From Streptomyces rubrogriseus (GTDB lineage Bacteria; Actinomycetota; Actinomycetes; Streptomycetales; Streptomycetaceae), in the NCBI RefSeq assembly GCF_027947575.1, contig NZ_CP116256.1, positions 8,308,001-8,372,000 of the forward strand: a DNA stretch of 64,000 nucleotides, given 5' to 3'. Positions within the stretch are counted from its first letter, which is position 1; each line of letters starts with the position of its first letter. Shown here piece after piece: positions 38,253 through 47,919 of this stretch. Made by a program: the position numbers and the translations under genes. Below the pieces are notes generated by a model. It saw only the letters and a program-made list of their open reading frames with translations, was not told the origin of the DNA and did not search any database.

Positions 38253-39935
38253 TCAGTGCGGCGCCTCCCACACCACCGTCGTGCCGCCGCCGCCCGCCCC
38301 GATGCCCGGCCCGAGCCGACTGGCGCCGCCCACGGTCTCGGCGCGGCGCTCGAGGTTGCGCAGCCCGCTGCGCCGGCCGCCCTCGGGAACGCCGACACCG
38401 TCGTCCGCGACGGTCAGCCGAACGCCCGGCCGGCCGTCCCGCAGGGTCGCCGTCGCGTCCACGACCACCTCGATCCGTTCGGCGTGGGCGTGCCGGAAGG
38501 CGTTGGACAGGGTTTCGCGCAGCGCGGCGATGAGGTTCTTGCCGGTCACGTCGCCGACGGCGGTGTCGACCGGGCCGACGAAACGGTGCGAGGGGGTGAA
38601 GCCCAGCGGGGCCGCGGCCATGGTGATCTCGCGCAGTACGCGGGTGCGCAGTCCAGTGGGCGCCTCGGCCGGCTGCTGGAGCGCGAAGATCGCCGAGCGG
38701 ATCTCCTGGATGGTGACGTCGAGTTCGTCGACGGCTCCGCCGACCCCGTCGCGCACCTCGGGCACGGCCGACCTGCGCTGGGCGCTCTCCAGCATCATCC
38801 CCGTCGCGAACAGCCGCTGGATGACGAGGTCGTGCAGGTCCCGGGCGATCCGGTCCCGGTCCTCGTACACGGCGAGCCGTTCCCGGTCGCGCTGCGCCTC
38901 GGCCATCGTGAGCGCCAGTGCGGCCTGCGAGGCGAACCGGTCGCCGAGCGCGCGCTCCGTCCGGGTGAACGGGCGCTCCCCCCGGGCGCGCGGCATGACC
39001 AGGCTCCCGAGGACCTTCCCGTCCCGGCACAGCGGCACCAGCATGACCGGGCCGTAGGAGCGCGCGGGTCCGGCGTTCAGGCGGGGGTCGGTGGCGGCGT
39101 CGTCCACGAACACGGGCCGTCCGGCGAGCAGTTCCGCCACGATGCCGTTCTCCGGTGGGATGACCGCGCCGAGGGCGTTCGTGGGATGCGGCGCGTCGAC
39201 GGCCACGATCTCCAGGCCGCCCCCGTCGGCCGGCAGCAGCACGATCCCGGCGGCCGCGCCGGAGAGGCGACGGGCCTGCTCGGCGACGGTCTGCAGGGCG
39301 TCGTCCGTGTCGCCGCCGGACAGCAGGGCGGTGGTGACGGCGACCGATCCGTCGATCCACCGCTCCCGCTGCTGCGCGGCCTCGTGCAGTCGCGCGTTGC
39401 CGATGGCGATACCGGCCTCCGTGGCCAGGACCCGGACCATGGCGAGATCGTGGTCGTCGAAGGGCTCACCCGCGTGCTTGTCGGTCAGGTAGAGGTTGCC
39501 GAAGATCTCGCCCTGCACACGGATGGGGACGCCCAGGAAACTGCGCATCGGCGGATGGTGCTCGGGAAAGCCGCACGAGCGCGGGTCCCGGGTCAGGTCG
39601 GTCAGCCGGACCGGCTCGGGATCGCGGATGAGCGCGCCGAGCAGTCCCTTGCGGCCGTCCGGGAGGTGGCCGACGCGCCGTACCGTCGCCTCGTCCAGGC
39701 CGTGGTGCACGAAGTCGGCGAGGCCGTCGCCGTCCTCGTCGACGACGCCGATGGCCGCGTACCGGGCGTGCGCCAGGTCGGCGGCCGTCTCGCAGATCCG
39801 GCGCAGTGTGGAGTGCAGCTCCAGTCCGCTGCCGACGGACCGCATGGCGTCCAGCAGTTTCGGCACCCGGGCCAGTAGTTCGGCCGAGGCCTCCGCACGG
39901 GGCGGCGGGGAGCCGGAAGGCGGCACTGGGGGCAT
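38253..39935 (-). CDS. GAF-domain sensor histidine kinase (DevS/DosS-like)
   Basis: The 560-residue soluble kinase has two GAF domains (about residues 30-180 and 200-345). A HisKA_3 dimerisation domain follows, with phospho-acceptor His in RDRIARDLHDLVIQRLFATG, and an HATPase domain (ALRETLSNAFRHA, VADDGVGVP, SGLRNLERRAE). This layout resembles DosS/DevS, whose GAF domain binds heme and senses O2, NO or CO. Heme binding here is not proven by sequence. It is downstream of cydDC by 80 bp on the same strand, and no response regulator gene is adjacent. A redox or gas signal linked to cytochrome bd is a reasonable inference. Confidence 0.88.
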   Translation of the reverse strand: MPPVPPSGSPPPRAEASAELLARVPKLLDAMRSVGSGLELHSTLRRICETAADLAHARYAAIGVVDEDGDGLADFVHHGLDEATVRRVGHLPDGRKGLLGALIRDPEPVRLTDLTRDPRSCGFPEHHPPMRSFLGVPIRVQGEIFGNLYLTDKHAGEPFDDHDLAMVRVLATEAGIAIGNARLHEAAQQRERWIDGSVAVTTALLSGGDTDDALQTVAEQARRLSGAAAGIVLLPADGGGLEIVAVDAPHPTNALGAVIPPENGIVAELLAGRPVFVDDAATDPRLNAGPARSYGPVMLVPLCRDGKVLGSLVMPRARGERPFTRTERALGDRFASQAALALTMAEAQRDRERLAVYEDRDRIARDLHDLVIQRLFATGMMLESAQRRSAVPEVRDGVGGAVDELDVTIQEIRSAIFALQQPAEAPTGLRTRVLREITMAAAPLGFTPSHRFVGPVDTAVGDVTGKNLIAALRETLSNAFRHAHAERIEVVVDATATLRDGRPGVRLTVADDGVGVPEGGRRSGLRNLERRAETVGGASRLGPGIGAGGGGTTVVWEAPH

Positions 39936-40015
39936 GACCCGAGCCTAATGAGACCTTTTTGTTCAGGAAAGTCGTATTACGGAAGATTTTCGCAGACCGA
40001 GGCCGGGCCGACCGG

Positions 40016-43000
40016 TCACACCGCTCCCACCAGCAGTTCCGCCGCCGCCTCCCGCCCGGCCATCTCCCGCAGCGGCCCCGGCACCGCCGCCAGCTCCGCG
40101 TACGTACCGCGCTGCACGACCCGGCCCCGGTCCAGGACGATCACCTCGTCCACGGCCCGCAGTCCCGCCAGCCGGTGCGTGATCAGCAGGCTCGTACGGC
40201 CCTCGGTGGCGGCCAGCAGGTCGGCGGTGAGCGCGTCGGCCGTCGGCAGGTCGAGGTGCTCGGCCGGCTCGTCGAGCACGAGGACGGGGAAGTCGGCGAG
40301 CAGCGCCCGGGCCAGGGCGAGCCGTTGGCGCTGGCCACCGGACAACCGGGCCCCGTGCTCGCCGACCAGCGTGTCCAGACCGTCGGGCAGGCTGTCGGCC
40401 CACTCCAGCAGCCGGGCCCGGGCCAGCGCGTCGCGCAGCTCGGCCTCGGTGGCGTCCTTCCTGGCCAGCAGCAGGTTCTCGCGGACCGAGCTGTCGAAGA
40501 GGTGCGCGTCCTGGGCGCACAGCCCGACGAGGCGCCGTACGTCGTCGCCGGCCAGGGCGTAGGCGTCGACACCGGCCAGCGTGTAGGAGCCCGCCGCCGA
40601 GTCGAGGAAGCGCAGCAGCACCTGGGCGAGGGTGGTCTTGCCGGACCCGGAGGGTCCGACCACGGCGACGCGGCGCCCCTGCGCCAGGGTCAGGTCGACC
40701 CCCGCCAGCGCGTCCCTGTCCTGCCCGGGGTACCGCGCGGCCAGCCCTTCGATGACCACCGGGAACGGCGAGGCGGGCGCCTGCCTGGGCAGCTCCGGCT
40801 CCCGTACCGGATCCGGCGCGTCGAGCACCTCGTACACGCGCTCGGCACTCCTGCGCACACGCTGGCGGTACTGCACGGCGAGCGGCAGTCCGAGGACGGC
40901 CTCGAAGGCGGCCAGCGGGGTCAGGACGACGACGGCCACGGCCACGCCGGCGAGTCGGCCGTCGGTGACCGCCTGAACTCCGACGAGGGCGGCGCCCGCG
41001 ACGGTCAGGCCGGAGACCAGCGCGGTGAGCCCGTCGCCCAGCGCGGTGGCCGTGGCGGCGCGCGAGGCGATCCGGGTGAGAGTGCCGTCGGCCCGCCGGG
41101 CCCCGGCGGCACGACCGGGCAGGGCACCGGCGACGGTCAGCTCGGCGGTACCGGTGAGCAGCTCCGTCACCCGGGTGGCGAGCACACCCCTGGCGGGGGC
41201 CAGCCGGCGCTCCGCGCGCCGTGCCACGGCCGCGGTGAGCAGCGGAACGCCGACACCGGCCGCGAGCAGGCCGACCGCGAGCACGACGCCCGCCTCCGGC
41301 AGCAGCCAGGCCGTGAACCCGACCGAGGCGGCGGAGACGACCAGTGCGCTTCCGGCGGGCAGCAGCCAGCGCAGCCAGTAGTCCTGCAAGGCGTCGACGT
41401 CGGCGACGAGCCGGGACAGCAGGTCGCCCCGGCGGCTGTGCCGCAGCCCGGCCGGGGCCAGCCGCTCCAGCCGCCGGTACACGGCGACCCGCGTGTCGGC
41501 GAGCATCCGCAGCACGGCGTCGTGCGACACCAGCCGCTCCGCGTAGCGGAACACGGCCCGCCCGATGCCGAAGGCCCGCGTCGCCGTCACGGCCACCATC
41601 AGATACAGCACCGGCGGCTGCTCGGAGGCCCGCGAGATGAGGTACCCGGAGGTCGCCATCAGGCCGACGGCGCTGCCCAGCGCCAGACTGCTGAGCAGCA
41701 GCGCGAGGCCGAGCCGCCCACGCCGGGCGCCGGACATGGCGCGGACCCGGGACAGCACGCCTCCCCGCGCCTTCGCGGCGGGCTCGGCGGACGCGGTGGC
41801 GGGCTCGTCGACGGGGCCCGGAGCGGCGGTGCGCGGGACGTCCTGGGCGACGACCGGCGACCCGCTGGTGTGCTCGGCCCCGGCGAGGCCCGCCGGCGCG
41901 TCCAGCCGCACCACCCGGTCGGCGACCTCCAGCAGCGCCGGACGGTGCACCACCAGCAGGACCGTACGTCCCTGCGCCAGTCTGCGGACGGCGTCCACGA
42001 CCTCCGCCTCGGTGGCCCCGTCCAGGGCCGCCGTCGGCTCGTCGAGCAGCAGCACCGGCCGGTCCGCGAGAAACGCCCGGGCCAGCGCCAGCCGCTGCCG
42101 CTGCCCCGCGGACAGGCCGGTTCCGTCCTCCCCGAGGACGGTCGCCGTGCCCTCGGGCAGCGCGTCCACGAACTCCAGGGCGCCCGCGTCCCGCAGGGCC
42201 CGGCGTACCGCGGTGTCGTCGGCGTCGGGCCGGGCCAGCCGGACGTTCTCCGCGATGGTGCCTGCGTACAGGTGCGGGTGCTGGGGCACCCAGGCGACGC
42301 GGGCGTGCCACTGCGCGACATCGAGCGAGGCGAGGTCGGCTCCCCCGACCCGGACCCGCCCACCGGTCGGGGGAACGAAGCCGAGCAGGGCGTTCAGGAG
42401 CGTCGACTTGCCCGCACCGCTGGGACCGACGAGCGCGACCGTCTCCCCGGGCTCGACGGTGAAGTCCACGTCCGTGACGGCCGCCGCGGCACGTCCGGGA
42501 TAGCGGACCGTCAGGCCCTCGAAACGCAGCGCATTGTCCGCCGGAACCGGACCGGTCCCCGAGGCCGGTACCGGACGCTCCAGCACCGTGAAGATGTCCT
42601 CGGCGGCGGCGAGGCCCTCGGCCGCCGCGTGGTACTGCGCCCCCACCTGCCGCAGCGGCAGATAGGCCTCCGGCGCGAGGACGAGCACGACCAGGCCGTC
42701 GTACAACGCCATGTCCCCGTGGACCAGGCGCATGCCGATGGTGACGGCGACGAGCGCGACGGACAGCGTGGCAAGCAGTTCCAGGGCGAAGGACGACAGG
42801 AAGGCGATCCGCAGCGTCCGCATGGTCGCCTGGCGGTACTCGCCGGTGATGCGCTTGATCGACTCGGCCTGTGCCTTGGCCCGGCCGAAGACCTTCAGCG
42901 TGGGCAGCCCCGCGACCACGTCCAGGAAGTGTCCCGACAGCCGCGACAGCAGCCGCCACTGGCGGTCCATCCGGGACTGGGTGGCCCAGCCGATCAGCAT

Positions 43001-43525
43001 CATGAAGACCGGAATGAGGGGCAGGGTGCCGACGATGATGGCCGCCGAGACCCAGTCCTCGGTCACGATGCGGGCCAGCACCGCCACGGGCACGACGACC
43101 GCGAGGCCCAGTTGCGGCAGATAGCGCGAGAAGTAGTCGTCGAGGGCGTCGACGCCCCGGGTGGCGAGGGCGACCAGGGAGCCGGTCCGCTGTCCGTCCA
43201 GCCAGCCGGGACCGAGCGCGGTCGCCCGTTCCAGCAGTCGGCCCCGCAGCTCCGACTTGACCGCCGCGCTCGCGCGGTGCGCGGCCAGTTCGGTGAGCCA
43301 GCCGACCAGCGCCCGGCCACAGGCGACGGCCACCAACAGCAGCAGCGGGGTGCGGAGTCCGGCGGCCGTCGTGCCGTGCTGGAAGGCGCCGACCACCACC
43401 TCGGCGATGAGCATGGCCTGGGCGACGAGCAGTCCGGCCCCGACGGCGCCCAGGGCGACGACCGCCGCCAGGAAGAGCCTGGTGGCGCGGGCGTACCGCA
43501 GAAGACGTGGATCGATGGGTTTCAC
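40016..43525 (-). CDS. cydDC: Fused CydD-CydC ABC transporter
   Basis: CydDC is needed to assemble cytochrome bd. It exports thiols (cysteine, glutathione in E. coli) and has a bound heme. In this genus the two half-transporters are fused in one 1169-residue chain. Half one has membrane helices up to about residue 320, Walker A GPSGAGKST, signature LSAGQRQRLALARA and LLLDEPTAALD. Half two has GPSGSGKTT, LSGGQRQRLALARA and LVLDEPAEHLD. The Gly/Ala/Pro linker is near residues 545-600. The GTG at 43525 lies inside a perfect parS site, with GGAAGG 10 bases upstream. It is the third gene of the cyd operon. Confidence 0.95.
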   Translation of the reverse strand: MKPIDPRLLRYARATRLFLAAVVALGAVGAGLLVAQAMLIAEVVVGAFQHGTTAAGLRTPLLLLVAVACGRALVGWLTELAAHRASAAVKSELRGRLLERATALGPGWLDGQRTGSLVALATRGVDALDDYFSRYLPQLGLAVVVPVAVLARIVTEDWVSAAIIVGTLPLIPVFMMLIGWATQSRMDRQWRLLSRLSGHFLDVVAGLPTLKVFGRAKAQAESIKRITGEYRQATMRTLRIAFLSSFALELLATLSVALVAVTIGMRLVHGDMALYDGLVVLVLAPEAYLPLRQVGAQYHAAAEGLAAAEDIFTVLERPVPASGTGPVPADNALRFEGLTVRYPGRAAAAVTDVDFTVEPGETVALVGPSGAGKSTLLNALLGFVPPTGGRVRVGGADLASLDVAQWHARVAWVPQHPHLYAGTIAENVRLARPDADDTAVRRALRDAGALEFVDALPEGTATVLGEDGTGLSAGQRQRLALARAFLADRPVLLLDEPTAALDGATEAEVVDAVRRLAQGRTVLLVVHRPALLEVADRVVRLDAPAGLAGAEHTSGSPVVAQDVPRTAAPGPVDEPATASAEPAAKARGGVLSRVRAMSGARRGRLGLALLLSSLALGSAVGLMATSGYLISRASEQPPVLYLMVAVTATRAFGIGRAVFRYAERLVSHDAVLRMLADTRVAVYRRLERLAPAGLRHSRRGDLLSRLVADVDALQDYWLRWLLPAGSALVVSAASVGFTAWLLPEAGVVLAVGLLAAGVGVPLLTAAVARRAERRLAPARGVLATRVTELLTGTAELTVAGALPGRAAGARRADGTLTRIASRAATATALGDGLTALVSGLTVAGAALVGVQAVTDGRLAGVAVAVVVLTPLAAFEAVLGLPLAVQYRQRVRRSAERVYEVLDAPDPVREPELPRQAPASPFPVVIEGLAARYPGQDRDALAGVDLTLAQGRRVAVVGPSGSGKTTLAQVLLRFLDSAAGSYTLAGVDAYALAGDDVRRLVGLCAQDAHLFDSSVRENLLLARKDATEAELRDALARARLLEWADSLPDGLDTLVGEHGARLSGGQRQRLALARALLADFPVLVLDEPAEHLDLPTADALTADLLAATEGRTSLLITHRLAGLRAVDEVIVLDRGRVVQRGTYAELAAVPGPLREMAGREAAAELLVGAV

Positions 43526-43532
43526 GTGAAAC
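43519..43532. other. parS site overlapping the cydDC start codon
   Basis: A perfect GTTTCACGTGAAAC. The GTG start of cydDC is the central GTG of the site on the minus strand. ParB bound here could affect the beginning of the gene. Confidence 0.9.
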
Positions 43533-43574
43533 AGGCCTTCCTGCCCGGCGGGATGCGTTCCGACGTTTCGCTTC

Positions 43575-43588
43575 GTTTCACGTGAAAC
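43575..43588. other. parS site between cydB and cydDC
   Basis: A second perfect GTTTCACGTGAAAC, 56 bp centre to centre from the one at 43519 and 12 bp after the cydB stop. The pair lies within the 75-bp cydB-cydDC gap. Confidence 0.9.
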
Positions 43589-43600
43589 GCATCCCGGGAC

Positions 43601-44605
43601 TCAGTGCGCGGCGTCGGCGAGGTGCTGGGTGCCGATGCGCTTGCGGAACACCCAGTACGTCCAGCCCTGGTAGAGCAGGACGACCGGGGTGGCGATCACG
43701 GCCAGCCAGGTCATGATCTTCAGCGTGTAGGCGCTGGACGAGGCGTTGGTGACGGTGAGGCTCCAGTCCGCGTTCAGCGTCGACGGCATGACGTTCGGGA
43801 AGAGCGTCAGGAAGAGCATCGCCACGGCCGCCACGATGGTGACGCCGGACAGGGCGAACGACCAGCCCTCACGCCCGGCCTGGTTCGCCATCAGGGCGGC
43901 GACCAGGGCGGCGACGGCCACCACCAGGGCGACCAGGCTCTTGGCGTCCCCGCTGTCGGCCTGTGTCCAGAGCAGGAAGGCCAGGGCCAGCACGGCCGTG
44001 ACCAGACCGACCCGCAGCGCCAGGGTCCGCGCCCGCTCACGGATCTCACCGACGGTCTTGAGCGCGGTGAACACCGTGCCGTGGAAGGTGAACAGCGTCA
44101 GCGTCACCAGACCGCCGAGGAGGGCGTAGGGGTTGAGCAGGTCCCAGACCGAACCGACGTACTCCAGGTCCCGGTCGATCTCCACGCCGTGGACGATGTT
44201 GCCGAAGGCCACGCCCCACAGGAACGCGGGGATCAACGAGGTCCAGAAGATCGCCGTCTCCCAGTTGCGCTGCCAGTTCTCCTCGGGCCGCTTCACGCGG
44301 TACTCGAAGGCGACCCCGCGGACGATCAGGCAGACCAGGATGACCAGCAGTGGAAGGTAGAACCCGGAGAAGAGCGTGGCGTACCACTCGGGGAAGGCGG
44401 CGAAGGTGGCACCGCCCGCCGTGAGCAGCCACACCTCGTTGCCGTCCCACACGGGGCCGATCGTGTTGATCAGCACCCGCTTCTCGGCCCGGTTCCGGGC
44501 GAGCAGCTTGGTCAGCACACCCACCCCGAAGTCGAAGCCCTCCAGGAAGAAGTAGCCGGTCCACAGGACGGCGATCAGAACGAACCAGACGTCGTGCAGT
44601 TCCAT
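43601..44605 (-). CDS. cydB: Cytochrome bd oxidase subunit II
   Basis: The 334-residue integral membrane protein has about eight to nine helices. It shows the family opening WFVLIAVLWTGYFFLEGFDFGVGVL, and VWDGNEVWLLTAGGATFAAFP. Subunit II forms the bd quinol oxidase with CydA, which reduces O2 to water at low oxygen without proton pumping. The gene follows cydA by 20 bp. The ATG at 44605 fits the family N-terminus (MELHDVWF). Confidence 0.96.
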   Translation of the reverse strand: MELHDVWFVLIAVLWTGYFFLEGFDFGVGVLTKLLARNRAEKRVLINTIGPVWDGNEVWLLTAGGATFAAFPEWYATLFSGFYLPLLVILVCLIVRGVAFEYRVKRPEENWQRNWETAIFWTSLIPAFLWGVAFGNIVHGVEIDRDLEYVGSVWDLLNPYALLGGLVTLTLFTFHGTVFTALKTVGEIRERARTLALRVGLVTAVLALAFLLWTQADSGDAKSLVALVVAVAALVAALMANQAGREGWSFALSGVTIVAAVAMLFLTLFPNVMPSTLNADWSLTVTNASSSAYTLKIMTWLAVIATPVVLLYQGWTYWVFRKRIGTQHLADAAH

Positions 44606-44625
44606 GACTGTGCAGCTCCCTCGGC

Positions 44626-46131
44626 CTAGTACGAGAAGGCCATCGGCTTGTCGGCGTCACGGAGATCGCCGCCGATCTTCGTGGGCGGGTTGAGGTCGGC
44701 CTCGGTCAGCTCGGGCGGCCCGGCCTTCACGTACTTCGCCAGGAGCTTGACCTCGATGACGGCCAGGACGGCGTACAGCAGGGTGAAGACGGACATCGAG
44801 ATGATGACCTCGGCCGTGGAGACGCCGGGGGAGACCGCGTCCCGGGTCTGCATCACGCCGTAGACCACCCAGGGCTGGCGGCCCATCTCCGTGAAGATCC
44901 AGCCCCAGGAGTTGGCGATCAGGGGGAACGCCATCGTCCACAGCGCCAGCAGCCAGTACATCCGGGAGAGCCTCGACCCGAGCGGCTTCTTCAGCAGCAC
45001 CAGGTGCGGCACCTCGTCCTCCCCGGTACGCAGGGCCGGTGGCAGCAGGAACCGCTTCCGCGTCAGCCACAGGCCCAGCAGGCCGAGGGAGAAGGACGCC
45101 ATGCCGAAGCCGATCATCCACCGGAAGCCCCAGTAGGCGACGGGGACGATGGGCTTGTAGTCACCGGGCCCGAACTGCTCCTGGAGGGCCTTGTTGGTGT
45201 CGTTGATGCCGGGCACGTAGGACTCGAAGTCGCTGTGGGCGAGGAAGGAGAGCAGTCCGGGGATCTCCAGGGCGACCTTGTTGTGCCCCTTGTCCACGTC
45301 TCCGTAGGCGAACACCGAGAACGGTGCCGGCTTCTCGCCGTCCCACAGGGCCTCGGCGGCGGCCATCTTCATCGGCTGCTGCTCGTACATGACCTTGCCG
45401 AGGGTGTCGCCGCTGACCGCGGTGAGCAGGCCGCCGACCGCCAGGGTCACCAGGCCGAGCCGGAGCGAGGTCCGCATCACCGGGATGTGCTTCTTGCGCA
45501 TCAGGTGGAAGGCGGCGATGCCGACCATGAAGGCGCCGCCGGTGAGGAAGGCCGCCGAGAAGCTGTGGAAGACCTGGTTGAGGGTGGTGTTCTGGGTGAG
45601 GACCTGCCAGAAGTCGGTGAGCTCGGCGCGGCCCTTCTCCTCGTTGATCCGGTAGCCGACGGGGTGCTGCATCCAGGAGTTGGCCGCGAGGATGAAGTAC
45701 GCCGACAACAGCGTGCCGATCGAGACCATCCAGATGCAGGCCAAGTGGATCTTCTTGGGCAGCTTGTCCCAGCCGAAGATCCACAGGCCGATGAAGGTGG
45801 ACTCGAAGAAGAAGGCGATCAGCGCCTCGAAGGCGAGCGGGGCACCGAAGACATCACCGACGAAGCGGGAGTAGTCGGACCAGTTCATACCGAACTGGAA
45901 CTCCTGCACGATGCCGGTGACGACACCCATCGCAATGTTGATCAGGAAGAGCTTGCCCCAGAACTTGGTCGCCCTGAGGTACTTCTCCTTCTCCGTGCGG
46001 ACCCAGGCGGTCTGCAGTCCGGCCGTGAGGGCGGCCAGCGAGATCGTCAGCGGGACGAACAGGAAGTGGTAGACGGTCGTGATGCCGAACTGCCATCGCG
46101 CCAGCGTCTCCGGCGCCAGAGCCAGGTCCAC
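44626..46131 (-). CDS. cydA: Cytochrome bd oxidase subunit I
   Basis: The 501-residue subunit carries hemes b558, b595 and d. Visible family features are WQFGITTVYHFLFVPLTISL with the heme His near residue 21, the quinol-loop motif GRQPWVVYGVMQT near residue 390, and many membrane helices. The GTG at 46131 (VDLALAPETLARWQFG) fits relatives and is preceded by GAGGAG at 9 bases, so I prefer it to the longer frame. The operon runs cydA-cydB-cydDC. A perfect Rex operator lies about 93 bp upstream. Confidence 0.97.
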   Translation of the reverse strand: MDLALAPETLARWQFGITTVYHFLFVPLTISLAALTAGLQTAWVRTEKEKYLRATKFWGKLFLINIAMGVVTGIVQEFQFGMNWSDYSRFVGDVFGAPLAFEALIAFFFESTFIGLWIFGWDKLPKKIHLACIWMVSIGTLLSAYFILAANSWMQHPVGYRINEEKGRAELTDFWQVLTQNTTLNQVFHSFSAAFLTGGAFMVGIAAFHLMRKKHIPVMRTSLRLGLVTLAVGGLLTAVSGDTLGKVMYEQQPMKMAAAEALWDGEKPAPFSVFAYGDVDKGHNKVALEIPGLLSFLAHSDFESYVPGINDTNKALQEQFGPGDYKPIVPVAYWGFRWMIGFGMASFSLGLLGLWLTRKRFLLPPALRTGEDEVPHLVLLKKPLGSRLSRMYWLLALWTMAFPLIANSWGWIFTEMGRQPWVVYGVMQTRDAVSPGVSTAEVIISMSVFTLLYAVLAVIEVKLLAKYVKAGPPELTEADLNPPTKIGGDLRDADKPMAFSY

Positions 46132-46223
46132 GTCTTCACTCTCCTCACATCGCCACACCACCGTGGTCAGCGGCAGTTTGAGCGTGTTTGTCACACCCAT
46201 CGCGGGCGTAATCGGGACACGCT

Positions 46224-46239
46224 TGTGAACGCGTTCACA
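46224..46239. promoter_or_regulatory. Rex operator (ROP) upstream of cydA
   Basis: TGTGAACGCGTTCACA matches the Rex consensus TGTGAACnnnTTCACA exactly. Rex represses cyd genes when NADH/NAD+ is low, as shown for cydABCD in S. coelicolor. The site is extended by outer arms GCTTGTGAA (46221) and TTCACAAGC (ending 46248), which gives a second partial overlapping site. The rest of the 290-bp gap between cydA and hisC holds no gene. Confidence 0.95.
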
Positions 46240-46369
46240 TTCACAAGCAATTATGACCTACTGCTTTTCGACACCGGAAGGGGGGTCCCCTGTGACGTCG
46301 ACCCCTCCGCCGGAACTTCGACAAACCGTTGAATCCGAGAGGTGGACGACGCCCCCGTGGCATGCGAAA

Positions 46370-46397
46370 GCGCGGGACGGCAGGTGCCGTCCCGCGC
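46370..46397 (-). terminator. Intrinsic terminator of hisC
   Basis: A perfect 12-bp stem (46370-46381 with 46386-46397) with a 4-nt loop, followed on the minus strand by TTTC, begins 24 bases after the hisC stop. Confidence 0.85.
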
Positions 46398-46421
46398 CTC
46401 GTCGTCCCGCGCCGTGCGGGC

Positions 46422-47501
46422 CTACAGCTCCTTGCGGAACTCCTCCGACACCTTCAGGAAGATGTCGTTCGCCTCACTCTCCCCGACCGTCACGCGCACG
46501 CCCTCGCCGGCGAAGGGGCGGACGACCACGCCGGCCTGCTCGCAGGCGTTCGCGAAGGCGAGCGTGCGCTCTCCCAGCCGCAGCCAGACGAAGTTGGCCT
46601 GGCTCTCCGGCACCGTCCAGCCCTGCGCGCGCAGCGCGTCGGCCACGCGGGTGCGCTCGCACACCAGCGAGCCGACCCGGCCGATCAGCTCGTCCTCCGC
46701 GCGCAGCGAGGCGATCGCCGCCTCCTGCGCGATCTGGCTGACCCCGAAGGGCACCGCCGTCTTGCGCAGCGCCGCCGCCACCGGCTCGTGGGCGATCGCG
46801 AACCCGACCCGCAGTCCCGCCAGGCCGTAGGCCTTGGAGAAGGTGCGCAGGACGCAGACGTTGGGCCGCTCACGGTAGAACTCGACGCCGTCCGGGACCT
46901 CGGCGTCCCGGATGAACTCCCGGTAGGCCTCGTCCAGGACCACCAGCACGTCGCTCGGCACCCGGTCCAGGAACCGCTCCAGCTCGGCCCGCCGTACCAC
47001 CGTGCCGGTGGGGTTGTTGGGGTTGCAGACGAAGATCAGCCGGGTACGGTCGGTGATCGCGTCCGCCATGGCGTCCAGGTCGTGCACCTCGCCCGGCGTC
47101 AGCGGCACCTGCACGGACCTCGCGCCGCTGATCTGCGTGATGATCGGGTACGCCTCGAAGGAGCGCCAGGCGTAGATCACCTCGTCGCCCGGGCCCGAGG
47201 TCGCCTGGATCAGCTGCTGGGCCACACCCACCGAGCCGGTGCCGGTGGCCAGGTGGGCCAGGGGCACCCCGAAGCGGTCGGACAGCTCGGCCATCAGCGA
47301 CGTGCAGGCCATGTCCGGGTAGCGGTTGAAGGAGGCGGCGGCGGCCGTCACCGTCTCCATCACTCCGGGCAGTGGCGGGTAGGGGTTCTCGTTGGAGGAC
47401 AGCTTGTAGGCCACCGGACCGTCGGCCGCGGCGGGCTTGCCCGGCTTGTAGGTGGGAATCCCCTCCAGCTCGGCGCGCAGCTTGGGGCTCGTCTCGCTCA
47501 C
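46422..47501 (-). CDS. hisC: Histidinol-phosphate/aromatic aminotransferase
   Basis: The 359-residue PLP enzyme belongs to the HisC/Pat branch of class I/II aminotransferases. Features are [36 protein letters not shown] and the PLP-binding Lys in [15 protein letters not shown]. It lies far from a his operon, so it is either a second HisC or an aromatic aminotransferase making Phe/Tyr, which motifs alone cannot separate. GTG 47501 has GAGGAGG 7 bases upstream; the longer frame lacks this. A terminator follows. Confidence 0.9.
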   Translation of the reverse strand: MSETSPKLRAELEGIPTYKPGKPAAADGPVAYKLSSNENPYPPLPGVMETVTAAAASFNRYPDMACTSLMAELSDRFGVPLAHLATGTGSVGVAQQLIQATSGPGDEVIYAWRSFEAYPIITQISGARSVQVPLTPGEVHDLDAMADAITDRTRLIFVCNPNNPTGTVVRRAELERFLDRVPSDVLVVLDEAYREFIRDAEVPDGVEFYRERPNVCVLRTFSKAYGLAGLRVGFAIAHEPVAAALRKTAVPFGVSQIAQEAAIASLRAEDELIGRVGSLVCERTRVADALRAQGWTVPESQANFVWLRLGERTLAFANACEQAGVVVRPFAGEGVRVTVGESEANDIFLKVSEEFRKEL

Positions 47502-47919
47502 CGCAGTCCTCCTCGTGACCACCACCGGCATCGAATACTTCTCACCTTATGAGGATTCAGCGCCGCTGCGTATAGGCGGGAGAGACGGGCGGGATGGGAC
47601 AGACCTCGTCCGTCACACTGGCATCAGGGGCATCAGTGCACGAAGGCGCACGATTCGGGGGGCGCGCCGCACATATATCTACGCGCCGGTGGCTCACGCC
47701 GTGGCGCGCATCCCTCGTGCAGGTGAGTTGAGACCTCTTCGCAACATCAGCCACCCCGCAGGCACTCACTGGCCAACACGCCAGGTAACGGGGTGGGCGG
47801 GGTCAACTAGCTTGCTTTCCAAGGCTGTTAAGCCTTAATGATCATGCAGAAACGTGACTGTCAACGCGTGCATATGCGTCCGCACTACCCCACCCCATGA
47901 GCCCTACTATCGGCTCGCC
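47502..47919. other. Divergent regulatory region between hisC and lacI-type gene
   Basis: The 418-bp region is less GC-rich than the genes around it and holds no supported ORF. AAGGCT and AGCCTT form a short inverted repeat near 47820. GCATATGC occurs near 47870, a possible operator for the LacI-type protein. TACTAT (47905-47910) lies 9 bases before the regulator's ATG and may be its -10 element, giving an almost leaderless mRNA. Confidence 0.45.

Noticed and set aside
39959..43585. 1208-residue ORF opposite cydDC
   Set aside because: It is antisense to the clearly coding CydDC frame and is a Gln/Arg/Gly/His-rich shadow.
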